Positions 1 through 7,592 of a DNA stretch of 64,000 nucleotides are shown piece by piece. Origin of the DNA: Parabacteroides sp. PF5-9. Its GTDB lineage: Bacteria; Bacteroidota; Bacteroidia; Bacteroidales; Tannerellaceae. The translations under genes and the position numbers were made by a program. How positions within the stretch are numbered: position 1 is the first letter of the stretch; every line of letters starts with the position of its first letter. The stretch spans positions 79,033 through 143,032 of the forward strand of contig NZ_JARXWG010000007.1 in the NCBI RefSeq assembly GCF_029893105.1, in the 5' to 3' direction. Under the pieces are notes generated by a model, which saw nothing but the letters and a program-made list of their open reading frames with translations, ran no database searches and was not told the DNA's origin.

Positions 1-1
1 T

Positions 2-1816
2 TTGATTGTTGTTTCTGTTCCGGAAGGCCTCCCAATGAGTGTGACCTTAAGTTTGGCTTTGAGTATGAATCGCATGCTCAAAACAAACAACCTCGTCCGA
101 AAAATGCACGCTTGCGAAACAATGGGAGCAACGACAGTTATTTGTACGGATAAAACCGGAACACTGACTCAAAACCAAATGCAGGTCTACGAAACAAATT
201 TCTATAACCTGAGCCAACAACAATTAAGAGATGATGAACTGAGTCTATTAATTAAAGAAGGAATATCTGTAAACTCTACCGCTTACCTCGATTTTTCGGA
301 AGAAAAAATTAAGGCTTTGGGTAATCCGACAGAAGCGGCACTCCTTTTATGGCTCAATAGCAAAGGAATTAATTACCTGGATCTGCGTGAAAATACCGAA
401 GTCATTGATCAGTTGACATTCTCTACCGAACGAAAATATATGGCTACCATTGTTCAATCGGAATTGCTTAATAAAAAGATCCTGTATGTAAAGGGTGCTC
501 CTGAAATCGTTCTGGCTAAAAGTAAACGGGTAGCAATAGACGATAGCTGTAAATCTGTTGACGAATGTAAAGCGGGTATTGAGACTCAGCTATTAGCATA
601 TCAGAACCAGGCCATGCGTACATTAGGATTTGCTTATCAAATCATTGACGAAGAACAAGAAGATAACTTCTTCGAAAATGGACACCTCCAACATGCTGAT
701 CTCACGTATGTCGGTATTGTCGCAATTTCCGACCCTGTACGCGAAGATGTTCCTGAAGCTGTTCGAAGTTGTCTAAATGCAGGTATCGCGGTGAAAATCG
801 TTACAGGAGATACGCCTGGAACAGCCAAAGAAATCGGTCGTCAAATCGGGATATGGACAGAGGATGATTCCGATAAAAACATCATTACAGGTCCGGAGTT
901 TGAGGCGTTGAGCGACAATGAAGCACTTAACAGGGTTATGGATTTAAAAATCATGTGTCGTGCACGCCCTACTGACAAACAACGATTAGTCAGACTATTA
1001 CAGAAAAAGGAAGCGGTAGTTGCTGTCACAGGAGATGGAACAAACGATGCACCGGCATTAAAAGCAGCCCAAGTCGGATTATCCATGGGAGACGGTACCT
1101 CAGTAGCTAAAGAAGCAAGTGATATAACAATTCTGGATAACTCCTTTAGTAGTATAACACGCGCTGTTATGTGGGGACGTTCACTTTATCGGAACATCCA
1201 AAAATTCTTGGTATTCCAACTCACTATTAATGTTGTGGCCTGTTTAATAGTATTGCTCGGCTCACTGTTGGGCACAGAGTCTCCACTAACCATTACCCAA
1301 ATGTTGTGGGTAAACCTCATCATGGACACTTTCGCTGCCGCTGCATTAGCCTCCCTCCCTCCCAATGAGAGAGTGATGAAAGACAAACCTCGTCGGAGTG
1401 GAAAAAATGGAGATTTTATCATATCCCGCCCAATGCGTTATGATATATTCGGTGTAGGATTTGCCTTTGTTGTCATACTACTGGGTCTACTCTATTATTT
1501 TCAGCGTGAAAACGGATTAACCCCCTATAATCTATCCTGGTTCTTTACGTTCTTTGTTATGCTCCAATTCTGGAACATGTTTAATGCAAAAGCATTCAAA
1601 GAAGGAAAGTCAGCCTTTGCCAATTTAAATGAGAGTAAAACCTTTTTATTTGTTGCATGTATCATCTTAATCGGACAATACCTGATTGTCACATTCGGAG
1701 GAGAAATGTTTAACGTTGTTCCATTAACATGGAAAGATTGGGGCATCATTGTCGGTTCAACATCTATTGTCCTGTGGATCGGTGAAATAACTCGCCTATT
1801 CAGTAGTAAACAGTAA
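2..1816 (+). CDS. Calcium-type P-type ATPase (C-terminal part, truncated by window edge)
   Basis: An ATP-driven cation pump of the inner membrane, probably exporting Ca2+. The visible 604 residues start inside membrane helix M4 (PEGLP motif at the very start), so the N-terminus and actuator domain lie before the window. Seen in order: the phosphorylation loop DKTGTLT (about residue 50), a nucleotide-binding domain with KGAPE, the hinge VTGDGTNDAP (about 345), and six C-terminal helices ending near residue 600. PEGLP and a long C-terminal membrane domain fit the P2 (SERCA/PMCA) group rather than heavy-metal pumps. It is the last chromosomal gene before tRNA-Phe. The family is certain; Ca2+ as substrate is inferred from family resemblance. 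Confidence 0.93.
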   Translation: MIVVSVPEGLPMSVTLSLALSMNRMLKTNNLVRKMHACETMGATTVICTDKTGTLTQNQMQVYETNFYNLSQQQLRDDELSLLIKEGISVNSTAYLDFSEEKIKALGNPTEAALLLWLNSKGINYLDLRENTEVIDQLTFSTERKYMATIVQSELLNKKILYVKGAPEIVLAKSKRVAIDDSCKSVDECKAGIETQLLAYQNQAMRTLGFAYQIIDEEQEDNFFENGHLQHADLTYVGIVAISDPVREDVPEAVRSCLNAGIAVKIVTGDTPGTAKEIGRQIGIWTEDDSDKNIITGPEFEALSDNEALNRVMDLKIMCRARPTDKQRLVRLLQKKEAVVAVTGDGTNDAPALKAAQVGLSMGDGTSVAKEASDITILDNSFSSITRAVMWGRSLYRNIQKFLVFQLTINVVACLIVLLGSLLGTESPLTITQMLWVNLIMDTFAAAALASLPPNERVMKDKPRRSGKNGDFIISRPMRYDIFGVGFAFVVILLGLLYYFQRENGLTPYNLSWFFTFFVMLQFWNMFNAKAFKEGKSAFANLNESKTFLFVACIILIGQYLIVTFGGEMFNVVPLTWKDWGIIVGSTSIVLWIGEITRLFSSKQ

Positions 1817-1877
1817 AAAAATAATCCCTTCTACCTCAAACAATATAAATAAAGATACGGAAATTTAATTCAAAATG

Positions 1878-1907
1878 TTGCATATTCAAAAAAACACCCT
1901 ATCTTTG
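1878..1907 (+). promoter_or_regulatory. Bacteroidetes-type promoter of tRNA-Phe
   Basis: TTG at 1878-1880 and TATCTTTG at 1900-1907 with a 19-bp gap match the Bacteroidetes -33/-7 promoter (TTTG, TAnnTTTG). Transcription would start near 1914, just ahead of the tRNA. Confidence 0.7.
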
Positions 1908-1926
1908 CACCCGTATTCAAAACCAC

Positions 1927-1999
1927 GGTGCCATAGCTCAGTTGGTAGAGCAAAGGACTGAAAATCCTTGTGTCCCCGGTTCGATTCCTGGTGGCACCA
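1927..1999 (+). tRNA. tRNA-Phe(GAA)
   Basis: A 73-nt cloverleaf. The acceptor strand GGTGCCA (1927-1933) pairs with TGGCACC (1992-1998), the discriminator is A1999, the D-loop contains AGCTCAGTTGGTAGAGC, the anticodon loop is CTGAAAA with anticodon GAA, and the T-arm contains GGTTCGATTCC. CCA is not encoded. Its 3' end is the attachment site for the two integrative elements that follow, and the gene stays intact because each element restores the same 3' sequence. Confidence 0.97.
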
Positions 2000-2000
2000 C
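1979..2000 (+). repeat. Attachment site att1 (tRNA-Phe 3' end)
   Basis: The 22 bases 1979-2000, the T-arm through the discriminator plus one base, are repeated exactly at 17373-17394 and with three mismatches at 26789-26810. Tyrosine integrases commonly use tRNA 3' ends, and an integrase gene begins 240 bp downstream, so this reads as the tRNA-side junction of element 1. Confidence 0.88.
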
Positions 2001-2023
2001 GAATAAGAAAAGCAAAAAAGAGA

Positions 2024-2062
2024 AAATCCCTGAAAGTCAATCACTTTCAGGGATTTTTCTTT
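2024..2062 (+). terminator. Terminator after tRNA-Phe / att1
   Basis: Stem 2024-2036 (AAATCCCTGAAAG) pairs perfectly with 2044-2056 and is followed by a T-rich run. Nearly the same hairpin follows the second and third att copies at the same distance, so it appears to travel with the element end. Confidence 0.8.
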
Positions 2063-2114
2063 TCTCACGAAAGTGCAAAATAGGGCAAAAAATAACGTTC
2101 TTGGTGGCGTAATC

Positions 2115-2148
2115 GGTGACTTTTTCGAGACTATTAAAAATAGTCACC
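2115..2148 (+). other. Putative integrase arm-site region, left end of element 1
   Basis: GGTGACTTTTT begins at 2115, and an inverted half-copy (TAGTCACC) ends at 2148. The 21-bp direct form (2115-2135) recurs at 17302-17322 with 19/21 identity near the other end of element 1. Position and repetition suggest integrase or excisionase binding sites. Confidence 0.45.
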
Positions 2149-2239
2149 AATTCGATTTTAATTCGCTGGTATGCTGTATTTTGCATAAGTTTATTTAGGG
2201 CTTATTTCCGTAATTTTGAACCATTAAAATTGAAAGGAA

Positions 2240-3460
2240 ATGAGAAGAAATTCATTTGGAGTTTTGTTCTTCTTAAAGAAGAACCAGTTACTTAAGAGTG
2301 GAGAAGCTCCCGTAAGCATGAGAATCACTGTCAATGGACAACGTGAGGAGATTCGTACGAAAAAAAGTATTAACCCTTCGCTTTGGAATCAAGCCAAAGA
2401 ATGTTCCAGAGGTCGCAATAGAAAGTCCAGAGACCTTAACGACTACATTGAATCGGCACAGATAAAACTATCACAACTCTTCAATACTATGGAACAGGAC
2501 GGTAAAACGATTACTGCCAAGATTCTTCGAAATAAATTCTTGGGGATGGATGAAGAAGACCGCAAAACCTTAGTCGCTTTTTTCAATGAGCATAACGAAC
2601 AATGTCGCAAACTAATCGGAATAGACTATGTGGATATTACAATCAGGCGGTATGAATGTTGTGCCCGCTATCTGCAAGAGCTTATTCGTGAAAAATATGG
2701 TGAAGATGACCTGTTGTTGAGGGAGGTTAATAGTGAGTTTGTCCGCAGTTTTGAGTTCTTTATGAAAACGGAGAAGAGATGTGCACAGAATACGGTTATT
2801 CGTTATATGAAGTGTTTCAAAAAGGTGATTCACTTGGCAATTGCTAATGAATATATAGTTCGTAATCCGTTTGCTGGCATCAAATTCCACGAAGTTCCGG
2901 TCAATAAAGAGTTTCTAACAATGGACGAAATCAACCGGCTTGCCGAAAAAGAATTTAAAATTCACCGATTGGAGTTGGTCAGAGATGTCTTTTTATTTTG
3001 CACATACACCGGATTGGCATTCATTGATGTTTATAATCTGAGGAAAGAACATATTGTAATGGACAACAATGGTAATCCTTGGATTCGTAAAACCCGTGAA
3101 AAGACAAACAATATGTGTAACATCCCATTGTTAAGCATTCCTGTTAAAATTTTAGCGAAGTACGAAAATCATCCGATTTGTTTGGAAAAAGGCGTTTTGC
3201 TTCCGGTAATGTGTAATCAACGCATGAATTCATACTTGAAGGAAATTGCTGATTTATGCGAAATTAAGAAGCATCTGACTACGCACACCGCACGTCATAC
3301 GGCGGCTTCGGTAATTTTTTTGGCAAACAATGTATCGTTGCCCAATGTGGCAAAAATGCTCGGTCATTCCAATACCCGTATGACGCAACATTATGCCAAA
3401 GTTTTGGATCAAAGTATTTTAAAAGACATGCAAGAGGTTGAGCTGAGAATAAACAGTTAG
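2240..3460 (+). CDS. int: Tyrosine recombinase, element 1 integrase
   Basis: Site-specific integrase of 406 aa that should catalyse insertion and, with excisionase help, excision at tRNA-Phe. The N-terminal quarter is an arm-type DNA-binding domain, followed by a SAM-like core-binding domain and the catalytic domain. Visible catalytic elements are the box HTARH (about residues 346-350), GHSNTRMTQHY with nucleophile Tyr near 384, and a C-terminal tail. The usual first Arg (TGLR) is replaced in TGLAFIDV, a feature also known for the CTnDOT integrase. A TAATTTTG -7 box at 2211-2218 fits the ATG at 2240. It is clearly homologous to the integrase of element 2 (17633-18847), so both elements can target the same tRNA. 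Confidence 0.93.
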   Translation: MRRNSFGVLFFLKKNQLLKSGEAPVSMRITVNGQREEIRTKKSINPSLWNQAKECSRGRNRKSRDLNDYIESAQIKLSQLFNTMEQDGKTITAKILRNKFLGMDEEDRKTLVAFFNEHNEQCRKLIGIDYVDITIRRYECCARYLQELIREKYGEDDLLLREVNSEFVRSFEFFMKTEKRCAQNTVIRYMKCFKKVIHLAIANEYIVRNPFAGIKFHEVPVNKEFLTMDEINRLAEKEFKIHRLELVRDVFLFCTYTGLAFIDVYNLRKEHIVMDNNGNPWIRKTREKTNNMCNIPLLSIPVKILAKYENHPICLEKGVLLPVMCNQRMNSYLKEIADLCEIKKHLTTHTARHTAASVIFLANNVSLPNVAKMLGHSNTRMTQHYAKVLDQSILKDMQEVELRINS

Positions 3461-3540
3461 AATGTCTAATTCCAAATTTTCCTTCTCTTTAACCGATATA
3501 CAAAGATATGCTCCGACCTAAAACACAAGACCAAGCTTCG

Positions 3541-3592
3541 TTTCCGATAAAAATCTTCCGAATCCTATGGATTAGTGTATTTTTATCGGAAA
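3541..3592. terminator. Hairpin between convergent genes
   Basis: Arms TTTCCGATAAAAAT (3541-3554) and its complement (3579-3592) form a 14-bp stem between the integrase (plus) and the HTH genes (minus). It probably acts as a bidirectional terminator, although no long T run follows. Confidence 0.5.
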
Positions 3593-3652
3593 GTCTTGCT
3601 TATTTAGTTCTCCGCATAGAAGATGCATATCGGTTGAAAAGAAGAAAAAACA

Positions 3653-3952
3653 TTAACCTAAAGTTTTTCGATACCCTTCGTCCAACATATGCTGAATATC
3701 CGACTCCCGATAGAGTATTTTTCCGCCCAACTTACAATAGGGCAACAGACCTTCGTCTCGATAATTCTGTAAAACACGACGGCTCAACTTTAAACGTTCT
3801 GATACTTCTCTGTCAGTCAGATAACGTTCTCCCTTCAGCATTGGACGATAATTTTTAGTCAGATTTTCCAAACCATCCAGCATATTTTCAAGGGATTTAA
3901 AGAACGATACGATTCGTTCGTCGCTATGCGTTATCAAATTATCATTATCCAT
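3653..3952 (-). CDS. Excisionase-like helix-turn-helix protein
   Basis: A 99-aa DNA-binding protein of the MerR/excisionase (HTH_17) type. The C-terminal half has the typical pattern YLTDREVSERLKLSRRVLQNYRDEGLLP followed by a short wing and YRESDIQHML. The N-terminal half is helical with no recognised fold. Such small HTH genes sit beside integrases in Bacteroides elements and serve as excisionases or regulators. It lies directly downstream of a second HTH gene (stop and start codons overlap by one base), so the two are co-transcribed. A paralogue pair occupies the same place in element 2. Confidence 0.85.
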   Translation of the reverse strand: MDNDNLITHSDERIVSFFKSLENMLDGLENLTKNYRPMLKGERYLTDREVSERLKLSRRVLQNYRDEGLLPYCKLGGKILYRESDIQHMLDEGYRKTLG

Positions 3953-4266
3953 TATTTATGCTCCTTTCTTTTATAGGTTAAGTCTTTCTGTTTTTGTATA
4001 ATAAGCGGAGTAATCCGTTCTATATCATCAGGTTTGTAATACATCTTATGCCCGATTTGGGTATAAGGTAACGTGCCATTATCCCGATAGTTCTGTAGCG
4101 AGCGTTTGGAGATATTCAGAATCACACAAACGTCCTGATTGTCCAGCCATTTCTTCATGCTTTTGTCGCTATTCCGATTACATATAGCTTCTACCTTTTG
4201 AGTAAATGCTCCGAATCGCTCCATCATTTTCTCAAATACTGATTCTTCGATATTAATAATCTTCAT
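3952..4266 (-). CDS. Excisionase-like helix-turn-helix protein
   Basis: A 104-aa protein with a HTH_17 domain in its C-terminal half: WLDNQDVCVILNISKRSLQNYRDNG, then a TQIGHKMYY wing and a DDIERI helix. It is the first gene of a two-gene minus-strand unit with the 3653-3952 gene. By analogy with CTnDOT-family elements it may act as an excisionase or directional factor for the integrase; the sequence does not show which of the two is the excisionase. The 387-bp region upstream presumably carries its promoter. Confidence 0.83.
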   Translation of the reverse strand: MKIINIEESVFEKMMERFGAFTQKVEAICNRNSDKSMKKWLDNQDVCVILNISKRSLQNYRDNGTLPYTQIGHKMYYKPDDIERITPLIIQKQKDLTYKRKEHK

Positions 4267-4653
4267 GCTATCTATATTTTAGTTTATATTCTTTTTCTCG
4301 GCTCAAATATATAATAACATTTTCGCTTAACTATCACAAATTCAAGAGGTGGCAGCTTGTGGCGTCGGTATGTGGACAAAAAGAAGTCTTATCAATGAAA
4401 AACACTGCATATCACTGCATAAAAATCGGCAACGATCTGGTAATCAATTACTATTTGTTTCTTTGCTTCAAAACTGAATTCAAAACAGAGGTAAATACTA
4501 TGTTCTGATTGGAACTCCTAATACAGGTCAGAATTGACATAGAAAATAGAATCTGTTATTAATTCAACAAAGAGGTAATTAATGATGTCGATATAAGCTT
4601 CAATAAGAAACTCTATTTCGACATAAATATCTAACACTAAAATAGAATAAGAA
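4267..4653. other. Intergenic region between the HTH genes and the DUF3408 gene
   Basis: No coding frame is supported. It contains an inverted repeat with arms ATGTCGA (4585-4591) and TCGACAT (4618-4624), just ahead of the plus-strand DUF3408 gene, and a looser one around 4498-4542. These may be operators for the divergent HTH proteins. Otherwise the stretch is AT-rich and unremarkable. Confidence 0.4.
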
Positions 4654-5031
4654 ATGAAAGCAGGAAGAAAGAAAAAACAGATTTCAAAAGAGGATTACAT
4701 TAAGGCGTATTGTCAAGAAAAACGGATAAGAGGACGATTTGCCGTATATATCAGCCCGGAAACACATGACAATTTAAAACGTATTGTGAGCTTATTCAAG
4801 TGGAAACATTACACTACAACATCTTCATTGGCGGATTCAATAATCTCCGACCATATCGAAGTCCATAAAGAGCTATTAAACAGTCTTCACAAAGAAGAAA
4901 AAATCCGGTTCAAAGTAGATTTCGACGAAGATATAAGGCGTAATAGGGAGAAAATGAGAAAACTCCTGGGTGATGATTATGTTGATGATGCAGAATCAGA
5001 ATCTTCTCAACACAATGATTCCGACCAATAG
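4654..5031 (+). CDS. DUF3408-like mobile element protein
   Basis: A small, charged 125-aa protein. The central segment RFAVYISPETHDNLKRIVSLF resembles the ribbon-helix-helix-like core of DUF3408 proteins, which occur in mobilization or transfer regions of Bacteroides conjugative elements. The N-terminus is lysine-rich (MKAGRKKKQ), suited to DNA binding, and the C-terminus is acidic. It precedes the hairpin-rich oriT-like region and the MobC-like gene, which supports a role in mobilization. The family assignment is from the pattern only; biochemical function is unknown. Confidence 0.62.
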   Translation: MKAGRKKKQISKEDYIKAYCQEKRIRGRFAVYISPETHDNLKRIVSLFKWKHYTTTSSLADSIISDHIEVHKELLNSLHKEEKIRFKVDFDEDIRRNREKMRKLLGDDYVDDAESESSQHNDSDQ

Positions 5032-5064
5032 AAATTGCCTTTTTACATTGAACGGCTAAATGAT

Positions 5065-5231
5065 GTCCGCCAGCGGACAGATTTGAGAGCAAGAAACATT
5101 TATGTTTCGGCTCTCAGCAAGGTGTGTTTTGAGTTACTCATTTCATTTCACGTAACTCAAAACCTCCTTGCCCGCAAGGGGGAAAACGCACCTCCGAAGT
5201 CGGTGCTTTTAATGAAACCCATTGCATGGGT
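5065..5231. other. Hairpin cluster, candidate origin of transfer (oriT)
   Basis: Six inverted repeats follow each other in 170 bp: 5065-5078 (GTCCGC/GCGGAC), 5085-5115 (GAGAGC/GCTCTC with an inner GAAACA/TGTTTC), 5126-5163 (12-bp perfect arms GTTTTGAGTTAC), 5166-5179, 5188-5206 (GCACC/GGTGC) and 5217-5231 (ACCCAT/ATGGGT). They lie immediately upstream of the MobC-like gene, where oriT sits in Bacteroides mobilizable elements. The nick site is not identifiable. Confidence 0.5.
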
Positions 5232-5729
5232 AACGATATAGAAACAGGAAATTATTTATCGGTGGAGACTTGCAGGCTCCACACAATTGATGATTTTATG
5301 AAAGAAGAAACAAATTCACGCTCAAAATGGAGCAAAGGAGGCCGTCCTATAAAAAATGACCCAGCCAAGAACTGCGTAATGGTTCGCTTTTCGGATCAAG
5401 AATATGCAAAGTTCTTATCCATGTACGAAGAATCCGGTGTTTATGCAAAGTCGATTTTTGTCAAAGCACGAGTATTTAATGAAAGTTTTCGGGTGATAAA
5501 AACTGATGAAGGAACACTAAAATATGTGGCAAAACTAACCCAGCTTCATGCGCAATTTCGAGCAGTTGGAGTCAATTATAATCAAGTTGTCAAACAACTT
5601 AAAAGTAATTTTTCGGAGCAGAAAGCACTCGCATTGCTTTATAAATTAGAAAAAATAACGCTTGAATTAGTCACCACTCAGCAGAAAATCATTGCGCTTT
5701 GTGAAGAGTTTAAGCAACGATTCTTTTAG
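5226..5729 (+). CDS. MobC-like relaxosome accessory protein
   Basis: A protein of up to 167 aa (143 if translation starts at Met25, position 5298). It resembles the small mobilization proteins (MobC/BmgB type) that bind oriT and help the relaxase nick. Seen: a basic GGRPIKND stretch, a ribbon-helix-helix-like region NCVMVRFSDQEYAKFLSMYEESG, and a helical C-terminus with VGVNYNQVVKQL, a pattern typical of MobC. The ATG at 5226 lies within a hairpin (5217-5231), so 5298 may be the true start. A relaxase would normally follow but is absent; the next gene is the regulator of the restriction operon. The protein may serve a relaxase supplied in trans. Confidence 0.72.
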   Translation: MGNDIETGNYLSVETCRLHTIDDFMKEETNSRSKWSKGGRPIKNDPAKNCVMVRFSDQEYAKFLSMYEESGVYAKSIFVKARVFNESFRVIKTDEGTLKYVAKLTQLHAQFRAVGVNYNQVVKQLKSNFSEQKALALLYKLEKITLELVTTQQKIIALCEEFKQRFF

Positions 5730-5765
5730 GATTATTTAAAATGCGAAGATTTTATCGAAGTATCC

Positions 5766-5785
5766 CTTGAAATTTCCTATCTTTG
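5766..5785 (+). promoter_or_regulatory. Promoter of the type I restriction-modification operon
   Basis: TATCTTTG at 5778-5785 fits the Bacteroidetes -7 box, and TTG occurs near 5767. Transcription would start near 5792. This excludes a TTG start at 5783 for the XRE gene and supports the ATG at 5810. Confidence 0.55.
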
Positions 5786-5809
5786 GAGACGAAACAAATA
5801 AGTAATCCG

Positions 5810-6013
5810 ATGAAAATGAATCGTATTAAGGAGGCTTTGCAAGAGAAAGGATTAACGCAGGTATGGTTGGCTGGAGAGCTTGATAAGAGTTTTAAGATGG
5901 TCAATGCTTATGCCTGTAACCGGAAGCAACCAAGCCTTGAAACGCTTTTTCGGATTGCGGAGTTGTTGAATGTAGATGTTAGAAAACTGATTGTAAGTAA
6001 TAAGGAAAAATAA
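5810..6013 (+). CDS. XRE-family regulator of the type I R-M operon
   Basis: A 67-aa Cro/C1-type HTH protein, essentially one DNA-binding domain: MNRIKEALQEKGLTQVWLAGELDKSFKMVNAYACNRKQPSLETLFRIAELLNVDVRKLI. The start is taken at 5810 because the predicted transcript begins near 5792. It lies 4 bp before hsdM in the same direction. Small XRE genes at the head of R-M operons commonly act as controller proteins that delay restriction until the host DNA is methylated; that role is inferred from position. Confidence 0.8.
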   Translation: MKMNRIKEALQEKGLTQVWLAGELDKSFKMVNAYACNRKQPSLETLFRIAELLNVDVRKLIVSNKEK

Positions 6014-6017
6014 ATAC

Positions 6018-7592
6018 ATGGCTAAAAACGCAAAAGAAAAACAAGAAAAACCTATTGAGGTAAGTCTGTGGGAGTCGGCAAACAAACTGCGTGGAAGTGT
6101 TGAGCCTTCGGAATACAAACATGTGGTACTGGGGTTGATATTCCTGAAATTTGTCAGCGATAAGTTTGAGGAACACCGAGCCAAGCTCATTGCCGACAGA
6201 AAAGAAAAATACGTGGAGATGCCCGAATTCTATAACATGAGTAATGTGTTTTTTCTCGAAGAAATATCACGTTGGAATTATATCAAAGAAAAAGCCAAGC
6301 AAGATGATCTGGCACTGATTATCGACACCGCTCTCCATACCATAGAGAAAAACAACAAAAGCCTGAAAGGGGCTTTACCCGATAATTATTTCTCTCGTTT
6401 AGGTTTGGAATCATCCAAACTAGCTTCGTTGATTGATGAAATCAGTGAGATAAACACCCTAAAAGATAAAGAACAGGATATTGTAGGACGTGTGTATGAA
6501 TACTTCCTTTCGAAATTCGCTTTGGCAGAAGGTAAAGGGAAAGGAGAATTTTATACGCCAAAAAGCATTGTAAATCTGATTGCCGAAATGATTGAACCTT
6601 ACAAGGGTATCATTTACGACCCCGCTTGTGGTTCTGGCGGTATGTTTGTGCAATCCATTAAGTTTATAGAAAGCCACCACGGCAACAAACGCGAGGTTTC
6701 CATTTACGGACAAGAATACACCAACACTACCTATAAACTGGCGAAAATGAACCTTGCCATTCGGGGTATTTCCGCCAATTTGGGGGCGAAAGCCGCCAAT
6801 ACTTTTTCCGACGACCAGCACAAAGACCTGAAAGCTGATTATATTATGGCAAATCCGCCATTCAACCAAAAAGACTGGCGAGCCGAAGATGAATTGATTG
6901 ACGATCCGCGTTGGCGTGGTTACGATGTGCCACCAAAAAGCAATGCCAATTACGGTTGGATTCTCAATATGGCAAGCAAACTTTCCGAAAATGGAGTGGC
7001 TGGTTTTATCCTTGCCAACGGTGCATTGAGCGGTGGTGGCGAAGAGTATAAAATTCGCCGAAAACTGATTGAGAATGATTTGGTAGAAGCGATTTTGGTT
7101 TTGCCGCAAAATATGTTTTATACAACCAACATCAGTGTTACGCTTTGGATATTGAATAGGAACAAAACCAAACGAACAGTGCAAGTTGGACAAGAGGTTC
7201 GCAACTATCGCCACCGCAAAGGCGAAATCCTGTTTATGGATTTGCGCCAGATGGGAGAACCCTTTGAAAAGAAGTTTACTCAATTTTCTATTAATGACAT
7301 TCAGCAAGTTACCACTACTTATCACGATTGGCAAACCTCTGAATTGACAAATATTGTAGAAGCTTTTAATCAAGCTGAATATTGTTATTCTGCCTCACAC
7401 GAAGAAATAGAAGCAAAAGATTTTTCACTTGTGCCGAGCAAGTACATTGCTTTCAAGAATCGTGACGAGAATATCGACTTCGACGAAAAGATGAAAACTC
7501 TACAAGCCGAGTTTAAAGAATTGTTGCAAGCCGAAGAGGGGTCGAAAAAAGAATTGCTCAACGTATTTAAAAGTTTAGGCTATGAACTATAA
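6018..7592 (+). CDS. hsdM: Type I restriction-modification system methyltransferase subunit
   Basis: The 524-aa M subunit transfers methyl from S-adenosylmethionine to adenine N6 within the site chosen by HsdS, and is part of both the M2S methylase and the R2M2S restriction complex. Seen: an N-terminal HsdM_N helical domain (residues 15-160, LWESANKLRGSVEPSEYKHVVLGLIFLKF), the SAM motif DPACGSGGMF (about 200-210), and the catalytic NPPF (about 278). Length is normal. It overlaps hsdS by 11 bp, which suggests translational coupling. All expected motifs are intact. Confidence 0.97.
   Translation: MAKNAKEKQEKPIEVSLWESANKLRGSVEPSEYKHVVLGLIFLKFVSDKFEEHRAKLIADRKEKYVEMPEFYNMSNVFFLEEISRWNYIKEKAKQDDLALIIDTALHTIEKNNKSLKGALPDNYFSRLGLESSKLASLIDEISEINTLKDKEQDIVGRVYEYFLSKFALAEGKGKGEFYTPKSIVNLIAEMIEPYKGIIYDPACGSGGMFVQSIKFIESHHGNKREVSIYGQEYTNTTYKLAKMNLAIRGISANLGAKAANTFSDDQHKDLKADYIMANPPFNQKDWRAEDELIDDPRWRGYDVPPKSNANYGWILNMASKLSENGVAGFILANGALSGGGEEYKIRRKLIENDLVEAILVLPQNMFYTTNISVTLWILNRNKTKRTVQVGQEVRNYRHRKGEILFMDLRQMGEPFEKKFTQFSINDIQQVTTTYHDWQTSELTNIVEAFNQAEYCYSASHEEIEAKDFSLVPSKYIAFKNRDENIDFDEKMKTLQAEFKELLQAEEGSKKELLNVFKSLGYEL

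Noticed and set aside
3508..3858. Plus-strand open frame of 116 codons after integrase 1
   Set aside because: It lies opposite the well-supported HTH gene at 3653-3952, spans a hairpin and shows no domain.
6459..7373. 304-codon minus-strand open frame inside hsdM
   Set aside because: It is antisense to conserved methyltransferase motifs and has low-complexity composition; a shadow frame.
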